From contig NW_012236524.1 of NCBI RefSeq assembly GCF_000787575.1, positions 434,001 to 498,000 of the forward strand: a DNA stretch of 64,000 nt, in the 5' to 3' direction. Origin of the DNA: Acytostelium subglobosum LB1 (lineage: Eukaryota; Evosea; Eumycetozoa; Acytosteliales; Acytosteliaceae). Numbering within the stretch: the first letter of the stretch is position 1; each line of letters begins with the position of its first letter. Positions 46,992 through 58,704 of the stretch are shown piece by piece. The position numbers and the translations under genes were made by a program. The notes beneath the pieces were generated by a model. It saw only the letters and a program-made list of their open reading frames with translations, made no database searches and was not told the DNA's origin.

Positions 46992-47889
46992 TCTTTATAT
47001 ATATATATGTATAAGTAAGTATATTTGAATGAATGAATGTGAATGAATGTGTGTGTCAACTTGACTTGACTTGAAGAGAGAGACACAAGAAGATAAAAGA
47101 TAGAATGTTTTGGACCAACCCATCCCAAAACTTGCATCCGAGAGGGGAGATCTTTTTGAAAACAACATGTTTTTGATAATAAAAAATTATTTGAAAGTTC
47201 TTCATCTCATTCATGATCGAAAGACTGATTGTAGGGATAAATATTAAGCTCACATGCTTTGTGTGTGTTGGGGTCTTGTTNCCTCAAGGACAAGGGACGT
47301 CTCATTCTTACATTAGACCACTAGTGATGTGATTGATATCCTAGTTGTTAGAGTTTGTTATCTGTTATTTGTTATTTGTTATTTGTAGGCAGTCACCATC
47401 AATGATAAATAATGATAATTAGTTCTTCATTCTTAAGAATAACATGTATTTTGTGAGAGTCGAATCAATCAAATCAATCGATTGTATATTCCTGAGTGTA
47501 AACAACAATGTTGTTAGACATTCGTTCATTCATTCATCTGTCTGGAACGTAGGGTATCTAACAATTTGATTGGATTGGAAATTGAATCAAAGTGTGCACA
47601 GATGATATTGATTTTGACAATCATCTTGTGTCTGACTCCATCACATGATCAATCCAACTGTGATTTTTTATTAAATTAAAATTTTAATATTACCCCAATG
47701 GTCAAATAACAACCTGGCTGGATTGTGTTTTATGTTGTGAAGGGAGTTCAATCAACACCACATCAACCAAGTTCATTCATTCACACTCTCACTCTCTCTT
47801 GACTACCACACTGAACTATCATTCCTCATTACTTCACTATTGTCATTACACTACGTTCATACATTCATACCTACAGATAATAATAAAAT
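46992..47889. other. Intergenic region
   Basis: Upstream DNA of the surface glycoprotein (minus) and of the small mitochondrial gene (plus). Contains an unresolved base (N at 47281) and AT-rich stretches. No gene seen. Confidence 0.5.
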
Positions 47890-48273
47890 ATGAGCTCATT
47901 CTTTAACTTTGCCAGAAGAACATTGTTCACTCCATCAACCAGACAGTTCTTGAGAGGTGGTGACCATGGTCATGGTCATGGCGTAGGTGTCTCTCAGAGA
48001 TGTTCACATCATTCATGGATCGAGCAACATTGACTAACAATCAATCAATTCAATACAGGGTCCAGAGTATGGCATTCCAAATGGACTGCAGAAGAACATC
48101 TCATTCGCCACAAAGATTGTCGCTTGTGCTATCATGTCTTACATCCCATTCGCTGCCATCAACCATCAAAAGTATGTGACCTGGTCAGTCAGTCAGTGTA
48201 GTCTTGAGCAAACATCTAACAAACAATCATTCATATATAATATTATAGGGCTAAGAAGGCATCAAAGGACTAA
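47890..48273 (+). CDS. Small mitochondrial inner-membrane protein, COX7C-like
   Basis: Three tiny exons (47890-47982, 48059-48171, 48249-48273) encode 76 aa, so the gene is easily missed by ORF scanning. The N-terminus MSSFFNFARRTLFTPSTR is Arg/Ser/Phe-rich with no acids, as in mitochondrial presequences, and is followed by a GHGHG stretch. The C-terminal part GLQKNISFATKIVACAIMSY with PFAAINHQKAKK has one hydrophobic helix and ends basic. The order GKN-x-F, single TM, FAA, HQ, K-rich end resembles cytochrome c oxidase subunit VIIc, but similarity is short. A different small respiratory-complex subunit is the main alternative. All junctions are phase-consistent. Confidence 0.65.
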
Positions 48274-48545
48274 AAAGCATATATACAGGGCCACTAATAC
48301 AGGACAGGTTAGGTTGTATAATGCTTGGACATGACTCTATATCGATCAGTCAACGTCAATTCTGTGCAACAAGTATCATTAAACATTTACATACATTACA
48401 TACATCAATCGATCAATGAATGGAGTTAACATCATGATACATCATTCAAAGGATGGTTGTTGGATATTATTTATTTCCTTGTGATAATGTATCACAGTGT
48501 GTATTTAATAATAATAATAATATATTGTATTGCGATCAATCAAGC

Positions 48546-49964
48546 TTACATGGTCACTCTAGATAATGGCGAGTGAAGTGGCGATATCAACACCATGTTC
48601 TTGACTTCCTGACTGTCGGCATCCAACTTGGTATCCTGGAGATTCTTGACCAGGTTGGTGACGCCACTGCCAGAGAAGAAGCGTTGCTCCTTCAAGCTCG
48701 AGTAAAAGTGCTCGATGGACTTGAGCCACACCTTGATCTGCTCGGCAGAGGCCGCTGCGTTGGTGGTCGGGTACTTCTTCTCCAGGATGGCCAGATTAAT
48801 AGTGTTGATTACGGCATCGGGCGAGTGAGGGATCTCCAACAGATCCAGCAGGTCTTTGGCATTCTTGAGGATCATCTTGGCCTGGCCATAAGCCTTCTCA
48901 TCGTAGTAGAAGTGACCGCACTCGATGAGGATCTTGGCCCAGTCAATGTGTCTTGGACGCTTGTTCTTGAGCTGCTTGTCCTTGCCAGCCTCGAGAGATC
49001 TGAGCGTGGTGATGGCTTCGGCCAGCAGTGTTCGGCCCTCGCTGATGTTGCCATCGAGTCGCAATACCTGTGCGCGGTTCAACAGGCAGCGCACCAGGTC
49101 GATGTTGACCTTGCCCTTGTCGATCAACTTGTAGTGTGCCTTGCCATGATACAAGTTTGATTGGGAGAAGTTCTTTCCATCCTTATAGAACTCTCCAATG
49201 TTTGTGAATATCGATGAGAGCTGATTCAAGTCATTGTCATTGGCCAGTGTCTCTGCTCGTTGAAACGCCTCATAAGCATCCACTGGTTTCTTCTGTCTGA
49301 CAAGACATAGTCCCAAGTCGTTTAATGCCTCTGGCAGGATAAAGTTCTAATGTGTGCGAGTAGCGTGTCATTCATCGCTCTTCTTGTTCATCAACAAAAA
49401 ATAACATACCTTATATACAATACTATCTACATCTTTACACCTGTCAATGGCCAAGTTGAATAAGGTTGAACCATTCTTAAAGTCGCCCTTCCTGACGGAT
49501 GCTAGTCCCATTGCATGGGTGGGCACAGCGAACAAGGACGAGGAGAAGTCAACATTGCTATGTTTGTGAAGAAGATGTAAGTGATATGATCTCGATCGAG
49601 TGAATGAATGAATAAATGACACATACGTGTTGAGTGTCTTGAAACCATCGATGATTAGCTTCTCGCCTTGTTCATAGGCACCTCTTTCCAGATACTCTCT
49701 ACCTTGAAAGACACTGTACATTGAGTTGGTCATCGTTTGTCTAAAGTTTGGCTCATTCTTTGAGAGATCCTGATGTAGCTTTGACAAGTGTTCCGTTATC
49801 ACTCTACCAGTCTTTGGGAATCCTCTCCTAGTTGTCGTTGATGGATTATTATTACTGCTATTCCCTGACGAAGTAGAATATGTACGCAGTGATACTATCA
49901 ACAAACTTCTTCTCGAAGTTGCCTTAAGCGCACTCTTTGAACATGTTGTTCTCGATATCAACAT
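48546..49964 (-). CDS. Mitochondrially targeted TPR-repeat protein
   Basis: Three exons on the minus strand: 49964-49627, 49557-49410, 49346-48546, about 428 aa. Residues 1-35 are rich in Arg, Ser, Thr and Leu and lack acids (MLISRTTCSKSALK, SLLIVSLRTYSTS), a typical mitochondrial presequence. The rest is helical with TPR-like units, for example GLASVRKGDFKNGSTLFNLA, NDLGLCLVRQKKPVDAYEAF and ILIECGHFYYDEKAYGQAK. TPRs mediate protein-protein contacts. No catalytic motif is present. Partner unknown. Confidence 0.75.
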
Positions 49965-50394
49965 TTATGTTTGTTTGTTCCGCTTGCTGACTACACAGCC
50001 TACTATTCAATCTCAATTTCTCTATCTTAATCTATATCTATATATATATGTTATGTTGTTATGTTAATGATCAAATGAATGAATGAATAATGTGTAGTGT
50101 ATGTTTGTATATTTGTTTGTGTTTGTATTTGTAGGATTGAATGAAGAATGAATGAATGAATTGGGAACTGACTCTTGTTGAGAACACACACTCAATGCGT
50201 GGAGGGGTGTTATCCCTTTTTTGTTGTTTGTCCTGGGGTTTGAATGGGGGATTGTGAGTGTGAGTGATGACAACAATCAAACAACCCCCTAACCCTAAAC
50301 AAGCACTCAATCTCAATCATCACACTCACACACAATCAACTTCATTCCAATTCCATTTCCATTTCCATTTCCAACTAATACTACTATACCAATA
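49965..50394. other. Intergenic region
   Basis: 430 nt between the TPR gene start and the AlaRS stop, both on the minus strand. Includes a short CCCTAACCCTAA stretch near 50286-50297 and GAAT repeats; no gene seen. Confidence 0.5.
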
Positions 50395-53348
50395 TTACTG
50401 TTTATGTTGTTGATTGGTTGGACAATTGGCCCAACGATAAATGTGATCGATGGTCTGTTGATCTAGACATCGATTGGCACCGAGTGATGCTTGTGCCATT
50501 TGTTTGCTGCCACCTCCTTTGCCACAGCCAATGATCGTAAACATTTGTTTGAGCATCTTATCAGCACTGACTGATGGTTTTGATTGACATTGCTGACCAA
50601 GTGTACATAGTATCTTGCCATCTTGTGAGAGGATGATATGGGCACTGTCACTATGCTTCTGTGCCATCAGGTTGCCTATGTCCTGCAGTGTCTTCTTGTC
50701 CTGAATGTTCTGATTGATGAGATGAATGTGTGTGTTCTGGCCATCGATCATGCCGTTTGTTGTCTGCAGAGAGGCCAGTGCCAGGCGATGTTGCAACTCG
50801 AGCACTTGACGCTCCATCTCGCGCTTTGAGGTCACGAGACTGTCCACTTGCCTCTCGAGCTGCTGCATTGGCACGTCCAATCGTTCTGCGATGTTGGCCA
50901 ACATAGATGAGTGGTTGGCGAGGTAGGCGATTGCAGCCGATCCTGCCACAGCCTCAATCCTTCTTGTTCCAGCGGCGATACTGCTCTCGCTGATGATCTT
51001 GAAGTGCTGCAGTTCGCCAGTTCTACGCACATGCGTGCCTCCACACAGCTCCTTGGACTTGCCCAACACGTCGACCACGCGTACCTTGTCGCCATACTTC
51101 TCCGAGAAGAGTTGGACAGCGTCTGATTGTGATGCCTCGGCATAGGACATCACGTTGGTGGCGACAGGCATGTCCTGTGCGATCACTTGATTGATCCATT
51201 GCTCGACCTTGCTCAGCTCAGCGGCAGACATCTTGTTGGGATGGGTAAAGTCGAATCGTAGTGTGTCTGGTCCGACATACGAGCCGGCCTGCACGACCGA
51301 CGACGTCTTGCTGTTCAGTACCGATCGCAGTGCAGCCTGTAGCAAATGTGTGGCAGTGTGATGGATTGCAGTTTGTTGACGAGATCGTGCATCCACTTCG
51401 CATGATACTCGCGATCCCTGTTTGAGGTCGCGTTCAACATCCGAGTATCTATGTTGCTTTGGATCGATATCGAGTAGCATGACCAGACCCTTGTCATAGG
51501 GCTTGACACAATCAATCACTCTATACTTGTTTCCATTGGCTGTTATGTGTCCCACGTCGCCAACCTGTCCTCCCGCGCTTCCATAGAATGGACAGCTGTC
51601 CACAGAGATATAGGCAGTGCTTTCAAGTTCTGGATTGAAGTGGAACTGTAACACCTTTGCTTCGTTATTCTTTGTACATGAGTATCCTGTAAAGTCTGGT
51701 TCAATGCCCTCATTCTTCCATTTGCTGAGTGAGTGAGTGATCGAGGGTGAGGGCGAGGGCGAGGGCGAAGGTTAGGGCAAGGGTTTGGCGAGGTATGTCC
51801 ACGGGATGGATACATACGTGACGATGTCTGGTATTGGGTTCTTGTCCTTCTTCCATGTCGACTTGGACTTCTCCTTCATTTCGTTGATGAGTTGATTCAC
51901 TTTGTCCATGTCAATGCGTAGGTTGGCCTGCTTGGCGCGCACCTCTGATATCTCAAGTGGCAGACCAAATGTGTTGAAGAGATTGAATACATGCCAGTCA
52001 TCCAAACGCTTGGATTGCAAAAGATCCTGGAGATGTGGCATGCCTCGCTCGATCGCCTTGAAGAAAGTAAGCTCCTCGTTGTAGATGACGTTGACTACCT
52101 CTGTCGCACGCGACTCCAAGTGGGGATAAGTGGTCGCCATTCGTTTGGACAGATAGGGGAACAAGAGATGAAGGAATGGCTCCGAGAAGCCAAGTGACTT
52201 GCCGTATGATAGCGCGCGGCGAATGATCTTTCGCAGCACATATCCACGTCCAGTCGCAGAGGGTATGACGCCATCGGCAATGAGGAATGATGTGGCGCGC
52301 AGATGATCGGCCACAACGCGGTAGGCAGTCTGTATGCGAAGCTGTTCGACTGTGTCGTCCTGTGCGACAACCTGTGCGTGGCCGGATGAGCTGGCCAGCT
52401 GCTTGATTTGTCCAATGAGGTCGACAAAGAGATCTGTGTCATAGTTTGATTCGACATGCTGCATGACAGCGGCCATTCGCTCCAGACCCATGCCCGTGTC
52501 GACACAGGGCGTCTCGAGCGGCGTCAGTGCGCCCTTGTCATCTCTAAAGTACTGCATGAAGACCAGGTTCCATATTTCAAGGTAGCGATCGCCGTCCACC
52601 TCGCAGCCCTGGTCCCAGAAGATCTCGGAGCACGGGCCGCATGGGCCGGCACCATCGCCCATCGACCAGAAGTTGTCCGCTTCGCCCTTGTACATGATCT
52701 TCTCGCTGGGCAGGCCGATCTCATTGCGCCAAATGTCGGCCGACTCCTCGTCACCGTGCAGCACACTGATCGCGAGACGATCGACTGGCAGACCAAAGTC
52801 GACAGTGAGCAATTGCCAAGCATGTTTGATCGCATCGCGCTTAAAGTGTGCGTAGCCTCCAAACGAGAAGTTGCCCAGCATCTCAAAGAATGTATGATGT
52901 CTCGCTGTATATCCTACGTTCTCCAAGTCATTATGTTTGCCACCTGCCCTCACACATCTCTGCACTGTCGTGCACATTGATTGAGGTGGTCGTTCCACTC
53001 CCGTGAAGCAGTTCTTGAACTGTACCATACCTGATTGATTGAGTGAATGAGTATGAATGAATGATTGTGTCGTCACAATGATGTGTTGGTCAACCTACCA
53101 GAGTTGGTAAAGAGGAGAGTGTTATCTGTATGAGGGATCAATGATGCAGAGTCGACTCGTTTGTGACCATTCCTCTCAAAGTACTTGAGGAATGTATCCC
53201 TGATGCCATCGATGCTTCGAGATCTTGGGTCGGCAACAGAGCTGCTTGAGTAGTATTGTTGTTGATGTCTTGCAACAACCAGACTAACAAACTGATGTTG
53301 ATTATGATGATGAAGCAATGACTGTCTTGTTCGACATAGTCCAATCAT
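50395..53348 (-). CDS. Alanyl-tRNA synthetase, mitochondrial type
   Basis: Three exons on the minus strand: 53348-53099, 53030-51818, 51724-50395, about 930 aa. The first 45 residues look like a mitochondrial presequence ([15 protein letters not shown], Arg/His/Ser-rich). The class II catalytic domain begins at [17 protein letters not shown] and has [17 protein letters not shown] (motif 1 region), [15 protein letters not shown] (motif 2) and the GMGLERM motif 3 segment. The editing domain carries HHTATHLL and [12 protein letters not shown], the paired zinc or metal ligand motifs that clear Ser-tRNA(Ala). A C-terminal C-Ala domain contains the Gly-rich [13 protein letters not shown]. This is the AARS2-like enzyme; the cytosolic enzyme must be elsewhere, unless one gene serves both compartments. 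Confidence 0.93.
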
Positions 53349-53730
53349 TCTTATCTCTTCCTATGTTACTTGACTATTCGTGAATGATTGATTGCTTGGA
53401 CCTTTTCTTTGTCTTGTGTTTTCAAACAAATAAAATTAGGTTTGACTAATCTGATTCAATCCGATCCACAAGTTTAATTGACATATGACTTGCCAAAGTT
53501 ACGATATATTGAGCCAATTCGAATTGATATATTAGAATAAGAGGACAGCATTATTATTATTATTATTTTTATAACAACGTATTATTGATTATTATTATTA
53601 TGATAGACTTCAGGAGTTCTCAACGATTGCGTCCAAGTTGATGGGTTAACTTTGGTTGACATTGTGGGGCATTGGGCGCCGTTTCGTGCTACAACTTGTA
53701 GTCTGACCAGACTTCAAACAGGATATAGAT
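53349..53730. other. Intergenic region
   Basis: 382 nt between the AlaRS start and the stop of the FG/zinc-finger gene, both minus. AT-rich with an ATT repeat near 53552-53568; the last 130 nt are moderately GC-rich and likely 3' UTR. Confidence 0.5.
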
Positions 53731-56700
53731 CTATTTAGCTGGATTCAACGTCTTCCTGGGGATCTGACATAAATCACATAGTCTGCTGGTATCGTTGTTA
53801 ATATTTTCGCAGCAGGGACACTTCCACTTTTCAGCAAGAGTTGGAGCAGTTCTAGAAGAAGAAGTAGAGAGTATTTCTGGTGGTATCGTTATTGATGATG
53901 TTGGGTTGAAAACAAATCCCGATGGTAGGTTGGCACCAAAGGTTGCCTTTGAGGCACTACCAAATATTGATGACGGAGTTGTTGGCGGTATGGCTGCCTT
54001 GGTGCCACCAAAGACTGATTTTTGTGTGCCACCAAAGGCTGTTGTTGACCCAAATGTAGGTGCACTATAGGATGGCACTGTCTTGGGGGAAGTTGGTGGT
54101 TGTTCTCCAACTAAAGTCAATGGCTTTGTTGATGGTGATGACTCTTGTTCAACAGCTGGCGCCTTCTTTACTTTTGGTGGTTGAGGAGAAATATTTGATT
54201 CAGGAATCCTCTCATCGGTTAGTTTGACTTCATCACTCGATGAAACAAATAGAGAGCCTAGTGTATTGCCTTTGGATGCTGGTGAGGTACCAAACAAGCT
54301 TAATCCAGCAGTGCTTGATGAAGCTGGGACTGTTGTGCCAGACAAGCTTAATCCAGTGTTTGATGATGTGGAAGCTGGGACTGATGTGCCAGACAAGCTT
54401 AATCCAGCAGTGCTTGATGAAGCTGGGACTGTTGTGCCGAACAAGCTTAATCCAGCAGTGCTTGATGAAGCTGGGACTGCTGCGCCAAACAAGTTTAATC
54501 CAGTGTTTGATGAAGTGGGAGCTGGACCTCCAAACAAGCTTGTTTTGTTTGATGATGCTAGGGCTGAGGTGCCAAACAAACCTGATCCAGTGCTTAATGA
54601 AGCTGGGACTGATGTGCCACCCAGGCTTAATCCAGTGTTTGAGGATGTGGGAGCTGGATCTCCAAATAAGCTTGTTTTTGATGAAGCTGGGGCTGAGCCG
54701 CCAAACAGGCTTGTTGTGGCTGATGTGCCAAACAAGCCCGAACCAGTGTTTGACGAGACGGTAGAGGAGGCGCCAAACAAGCCTGATCCAGTGTTTGGTG
54801 AGGTTGAAGATGATCCAAATGGTCCGGTGCCTGAGGGGGCGGGGGGAGCAGTACTGCCACCAAACAAGCTTGAGCTTGTGTTTGAAGTAGGAGCAGAACC
54901 GAACAATGAGCTACGGGCACCAAAAGATTGCGGTGGTACCACTCCAGCTGTGCCAAATAGGCTTGGAGTTTGAGTTGAGGTTGTCTGTGCTCCAAATGAC
55001 GTTGTATTGAAAGAGAATCCACTGGTTCCAGAGGAGTTAGCGGGTTGTGGACCACCACCCAAGGTTGTAGTAGATGTTGGATTGAATGAGAATCCACCGT
55101 TGGTAGCAGAGGAATATGCTGGATTGAATGCGAATCCAGTGTTGCCAGAGAATGATGATGCACCTTGAGGCACATGGTTGGCAAATGGATTGATGCCAGT
55201 GGCGTAGTACTGATGTCTTAGCTCCTCAACTGACTTGTCATTGAAGTTTGGCCAGGCAGTGACAGATGATAATGCCAAGGGCACACTACTGTTAGAGTCT
55301 AATGTCTCATAAGGTGGGAATAGAGGGGTGTTACCAAATCCACTGGTGGTAGTGGTATTGGTGGCTCCTGCTTGTCCTCCGAAGGAGAAGGTACTAGGGC
55401 CTCCAAATATGTTGGCGCCTCTATCTGTGCCAAGTGTGTTGACTCCTCTGGGGCCAAAGCCACCGCCAAAGCCAGTAGTGCCAAAGCCAGGTCCAAATCC
55501 TGCGCCGCCACCAAAGGCAGTGCCAAAGCCACTGGCGTCAAATGGAGAGCGTTCAAATCCTCCATGTTGGAATGTTGAGGGTGCACCAAGTCCTCCAAAT
55601 GCTGGAGTTGGTTGACCAAATGAGAATGTTGGCGGATGCTTCTTGAGAGCTGAGAATGATATGAATGGGATATCAGAATACAACTTTGTCCTGAGCTCCT
55701 TTGGTACCTTGATAGTGTCATCCTTGTGCTATTGATTGATTGATTGAGTATCAAAGTGAGTCAGTACTATATGATTATTGAGGTATGCCACATGGGTCCA
55801 GTGAGAGCTACGTACCTTTGACTCGAGGATACTTGTAATGGCCTCGTATCCAGCGATTGAGTTGAGATGTAAGATAAGATGATTGATATGTTGGAGACCA
55901 CAGACACTGTTTTGTTTCTTATCAGTGATGGTCAATGGCTTGCAGAATTGACCGGGCTCAAGCTCGACTTGCATGTATCCACCGATCATAGGTGATTCTT
56001 TGCACGTGAATTGTTTGGAGCGACCCTTGAGGAGTATAATGCGACTTCCACCGACATTGTTGTTGTTGTTGCCACTGCTGCTATTGCTACTGCCACTTCT
56101 GCTCGTTGAGAAGTCGTTCACAGTTACCTTGTACAATGACACGACTGAGTAACGCAAAAAGTAATCATCTTGTGACTTGAACAATGTGTTGGCCTTGGAG
56201 GTGGTCTCTGACTTGCCGTCCCTGACCATGATCATGGGACTGGACTTGACACTGGATGTGATGACACACTGCTTGTCGTGCTCTGCCTCACTCTGGATAC
56301 TGAGCGAGAGTGAACGACTGGAGTTTAGAGAGCAGAGACCAGTGTGGATTGTTGTGCCAGAGTTGTTCTTGAAGAGGAAGCCAATGGATGTGTCTGGGAG
56401 TTCCGCAGACAGCACAGTTACTGCCTGTGCGTTGCAACTGATGTGGTCATGATCACCCATACGCAGCTTATGGATCTGTCTTGGTGATGAGCTGAACGAG
56501 TTGAACTTAAGCAATGTCGTCTCAACTCCTTTGTTGTCGACCCAGATGAACTCTGTTTGTTTGATATGTTAGTAACATGATTGAGAGAATGAGAGTTAGT
56601 GATTGATTGAATGTGTGGATACATACTGGCCTTGACATTGTCACATGTGATATTGTGGACGTTCTCCCAGAAGAGGAATGACTTTAGATTGAATGGGAAT

Positions 56701-57523
56701 GTTTGGCTTGACTCTGGAACAGGGATATCTTGCTCGGACATGGTATTTATGTTGGCGAGATAGGCCTCAATCATCTTTGATACCAACTCATGTTTGATTG
56801 TGAACTTGGACAATGTTTGAACAACATATGACACGCTGACTGTCCTGCTTGATGAACCCTTCACGGTGATGTATGTTGACTTTGGATTCTATTCCAGATG
56901 TTAGCAATGTGATTGATTGATTGATTGATCGAGACTACTTACGACATAGTTGAATGGCAAACGATTGGATGATGATGACTTGACAAAGGAGTATTGTACG
57001 ATGGAGTCTTGTTTGACAACGATCTGTAGGTCTTCATTGTGTGAGTCGGCAATGACATAACATGCTTGTTGTTGAGCATTGGCTGGAGGGGTATGGCCGA
57101 ATATCCCAGTCAGCGACGCTCCTCCATTGTCAACACTAATGGACAACACTTTGCCAGTGATCTGTTTGTCATCCTTTAGACGCAGATCCACATTATCACC
57201 GACTTGAATATAATGAGTGGCTGTTGTCGATGTATTATTATTCAATCTGAACACCTCTGGTTCAGCAATCTGCGACTGATCCTTTATGGAAAACAAGTCG
57301 ATCTGAGCAGTCACATCTGGTATTTCCAAGATTGTTGTATTATCAATCTGTAACTCTCTATAACAATCATTGTCAGTTAGTATATATATTTGATTGATTG
57401 ATTGATTATTTCAACATTAACATACCTTGTGATCTTTACTCTACCATCACTGAGTATCTTGACCTTTGAGACAGGAGGAACAACTGGAACAAAGTTCACC
57501 AAGTTCATTGATTGGATGTACAT
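53731..57523 (-). CDS. FG-repeat, RanBP2-zinc-finger protein with DUF4139-like N-terminus
   Basis: Minus-strand exons 57523-57426, 57357-56943, 56888-56627, 56552-55816, 55728-53731 give about 1169 aa, all in phase. Residues 1-500 are a globular beta-rich part (VSKVKILSDGRVKITRELQI, then ILEIPDVTAQIDL) that resembles the DUF4140/DUF4139 architecture. Residues about 520-1090 are an FG domain with GFG/FGG and SLFG repeats (FGTSALASSN, SLFGGPAPTSSN). The C-terminus has one RanBP2-type finger: EKWKCPCCENINNDTSRLCD, then LC, i.e. W-x-C-x2-C-x10-C-x2-C. FG repeats and such fingers occur together in nucleoporins (Nup153, RanBP2). A nuclear-pore or transport role is inferred. The start used is the ATG at 57523; an in-frame ATG at 57508 is an alternative. 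Confidence 0.78.
54280..54810 (-). repeat. Coding tandem repeat in the FG domain
   Basis: Degenerate tandem copies of roughly 60-65 nt, each encoding a variant of LSLFGTTVPASSSTAG. The copies nearest 54290-54500 are almost identical, indicating recent expansion or gene conversion. Confidence 0.7.
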
Positions 57524-58704
57524 AGTTATAATGTCCTAGTAGATATATATATATATATATATATATTTGATGTAATGAATATAATTATGAGTGTATGTAT
57601 GTATGAATGAAAGAATGAATGAATGAAACCAAACTCTTCTTAAAGTGTTGAGAAAAGAAAAGATATTATTATCTCTAAATAAGAAATAAAACTCATGAGC
57701 AGACACACCATTGTTTGAGCTGGTGCCACGCAAGTAGACGTACTCATTAGATTTGCAGATGCATTCAAGATGAGTGCATGTTCTGAGTAAGGTGTGTTGT
57801 GTGTTTGTGATCAGGCCTGAAGTTGCAGTCAATCATAATTGGTGGTCACCAATGCTAACGACAGACGACAACGTACTTGGATAATGTAAGTATTAATAAG
57901 TATGTATAAATTTGAATGTTTCTATCTATAATGAGGATTATGAGGGAATGATTGATAAGGTCCGAAAGAAGAAGTGCAAGAGTGCATTGTACAAAGAGGT
58001 CTAAAGTTGATATCTTCAGAATACTTAAATATCTTTGTTCAACCAGTGGTACTCTTACACTAGTTTACTGGTCAATCAAACAATGATCCATTCGTCTGAA
58101 TGACGAACTGACGAAATGACAAACACTGACACATATCACAAACTGGTCCCTGGTAGAGAACGGAACGAATGAAGATTGGGTCGGCGAATAGGATTCTTCT
58201 TTGACTAAATCATTGCAGATAGATATTTAATTGATTGGTCTTACATTAGCAAGTGATGTCAAGGTACATTAGTTTAATGAAGATCAATGATGAATGGACC
58301 TAGTCCATCCTGGTTGATCGTCGATGGTCTCGATTCTTACCTGGTTGGGTGATTGAGACTCACTTGATTTCACAAGAGATTGATTAATTGGGGTAAGTAA
58401 GCGAACCCCCATCATCATCCTGTGTGAGAGATTGATTACCCCACCACCTTTCATTTTGATCAATTTGGTCACGAAAGTATAAATAGATGACCTGATCAGG
58501 TCATCAGAAAGTCCATCCATAGTCATATACATTCATTCTGTACAACTGGAAGGGTTTAAACTTCATTCTTCATCATCATCACATCCATCCATCCATCCAT
58601 CACTTATTCAATCATTCAATCATTCATTCATTCCATCAAATATCCTATCTCTTTGTGATTATCTGTACACTTAATAATATTATAATTAATACTTAACAAT
58701 AATA
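57524..58704. other. Intergenic region with shared upstream DNA
   Basis: 1.2 kb between the divergent FG/zinc-finger and vacuolin genes. An ATG-less ORF (57536-57832, minus) is probably leader. The vacuolin side holds a TATA box and a 20-bp palindrome, listed separately. Confidence 0.5.
58478..58505 (+). promoter_or_regulatory. Vacuolin promoter: TATA box followed by 20-bp palindrome
   Basis: TATAAATA at 58478-58485 is immediately followed by GATGACCTGATCAGGTCATC (58486-58505), a perfect 20-bp inverted repeat. The start codon is about 200 nt downstream. The TATA assignment fits dictyostelid promoters. A repressor or activator site, or a 5'-end RNA hairpin, is inferred. Confidence 0.55.

Noticed and set aside
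50286-50297. Telomere-like CCCTAACCCTAA
   Set aside because: Only two units, inside ordinary intergenic DNA; no array.
57536-57832. 98-aa minus ORF upstream of the FG/zinc-finger gene
   Set aside because: No ATG, ends in an (AT)n run; more likely leader sequence.
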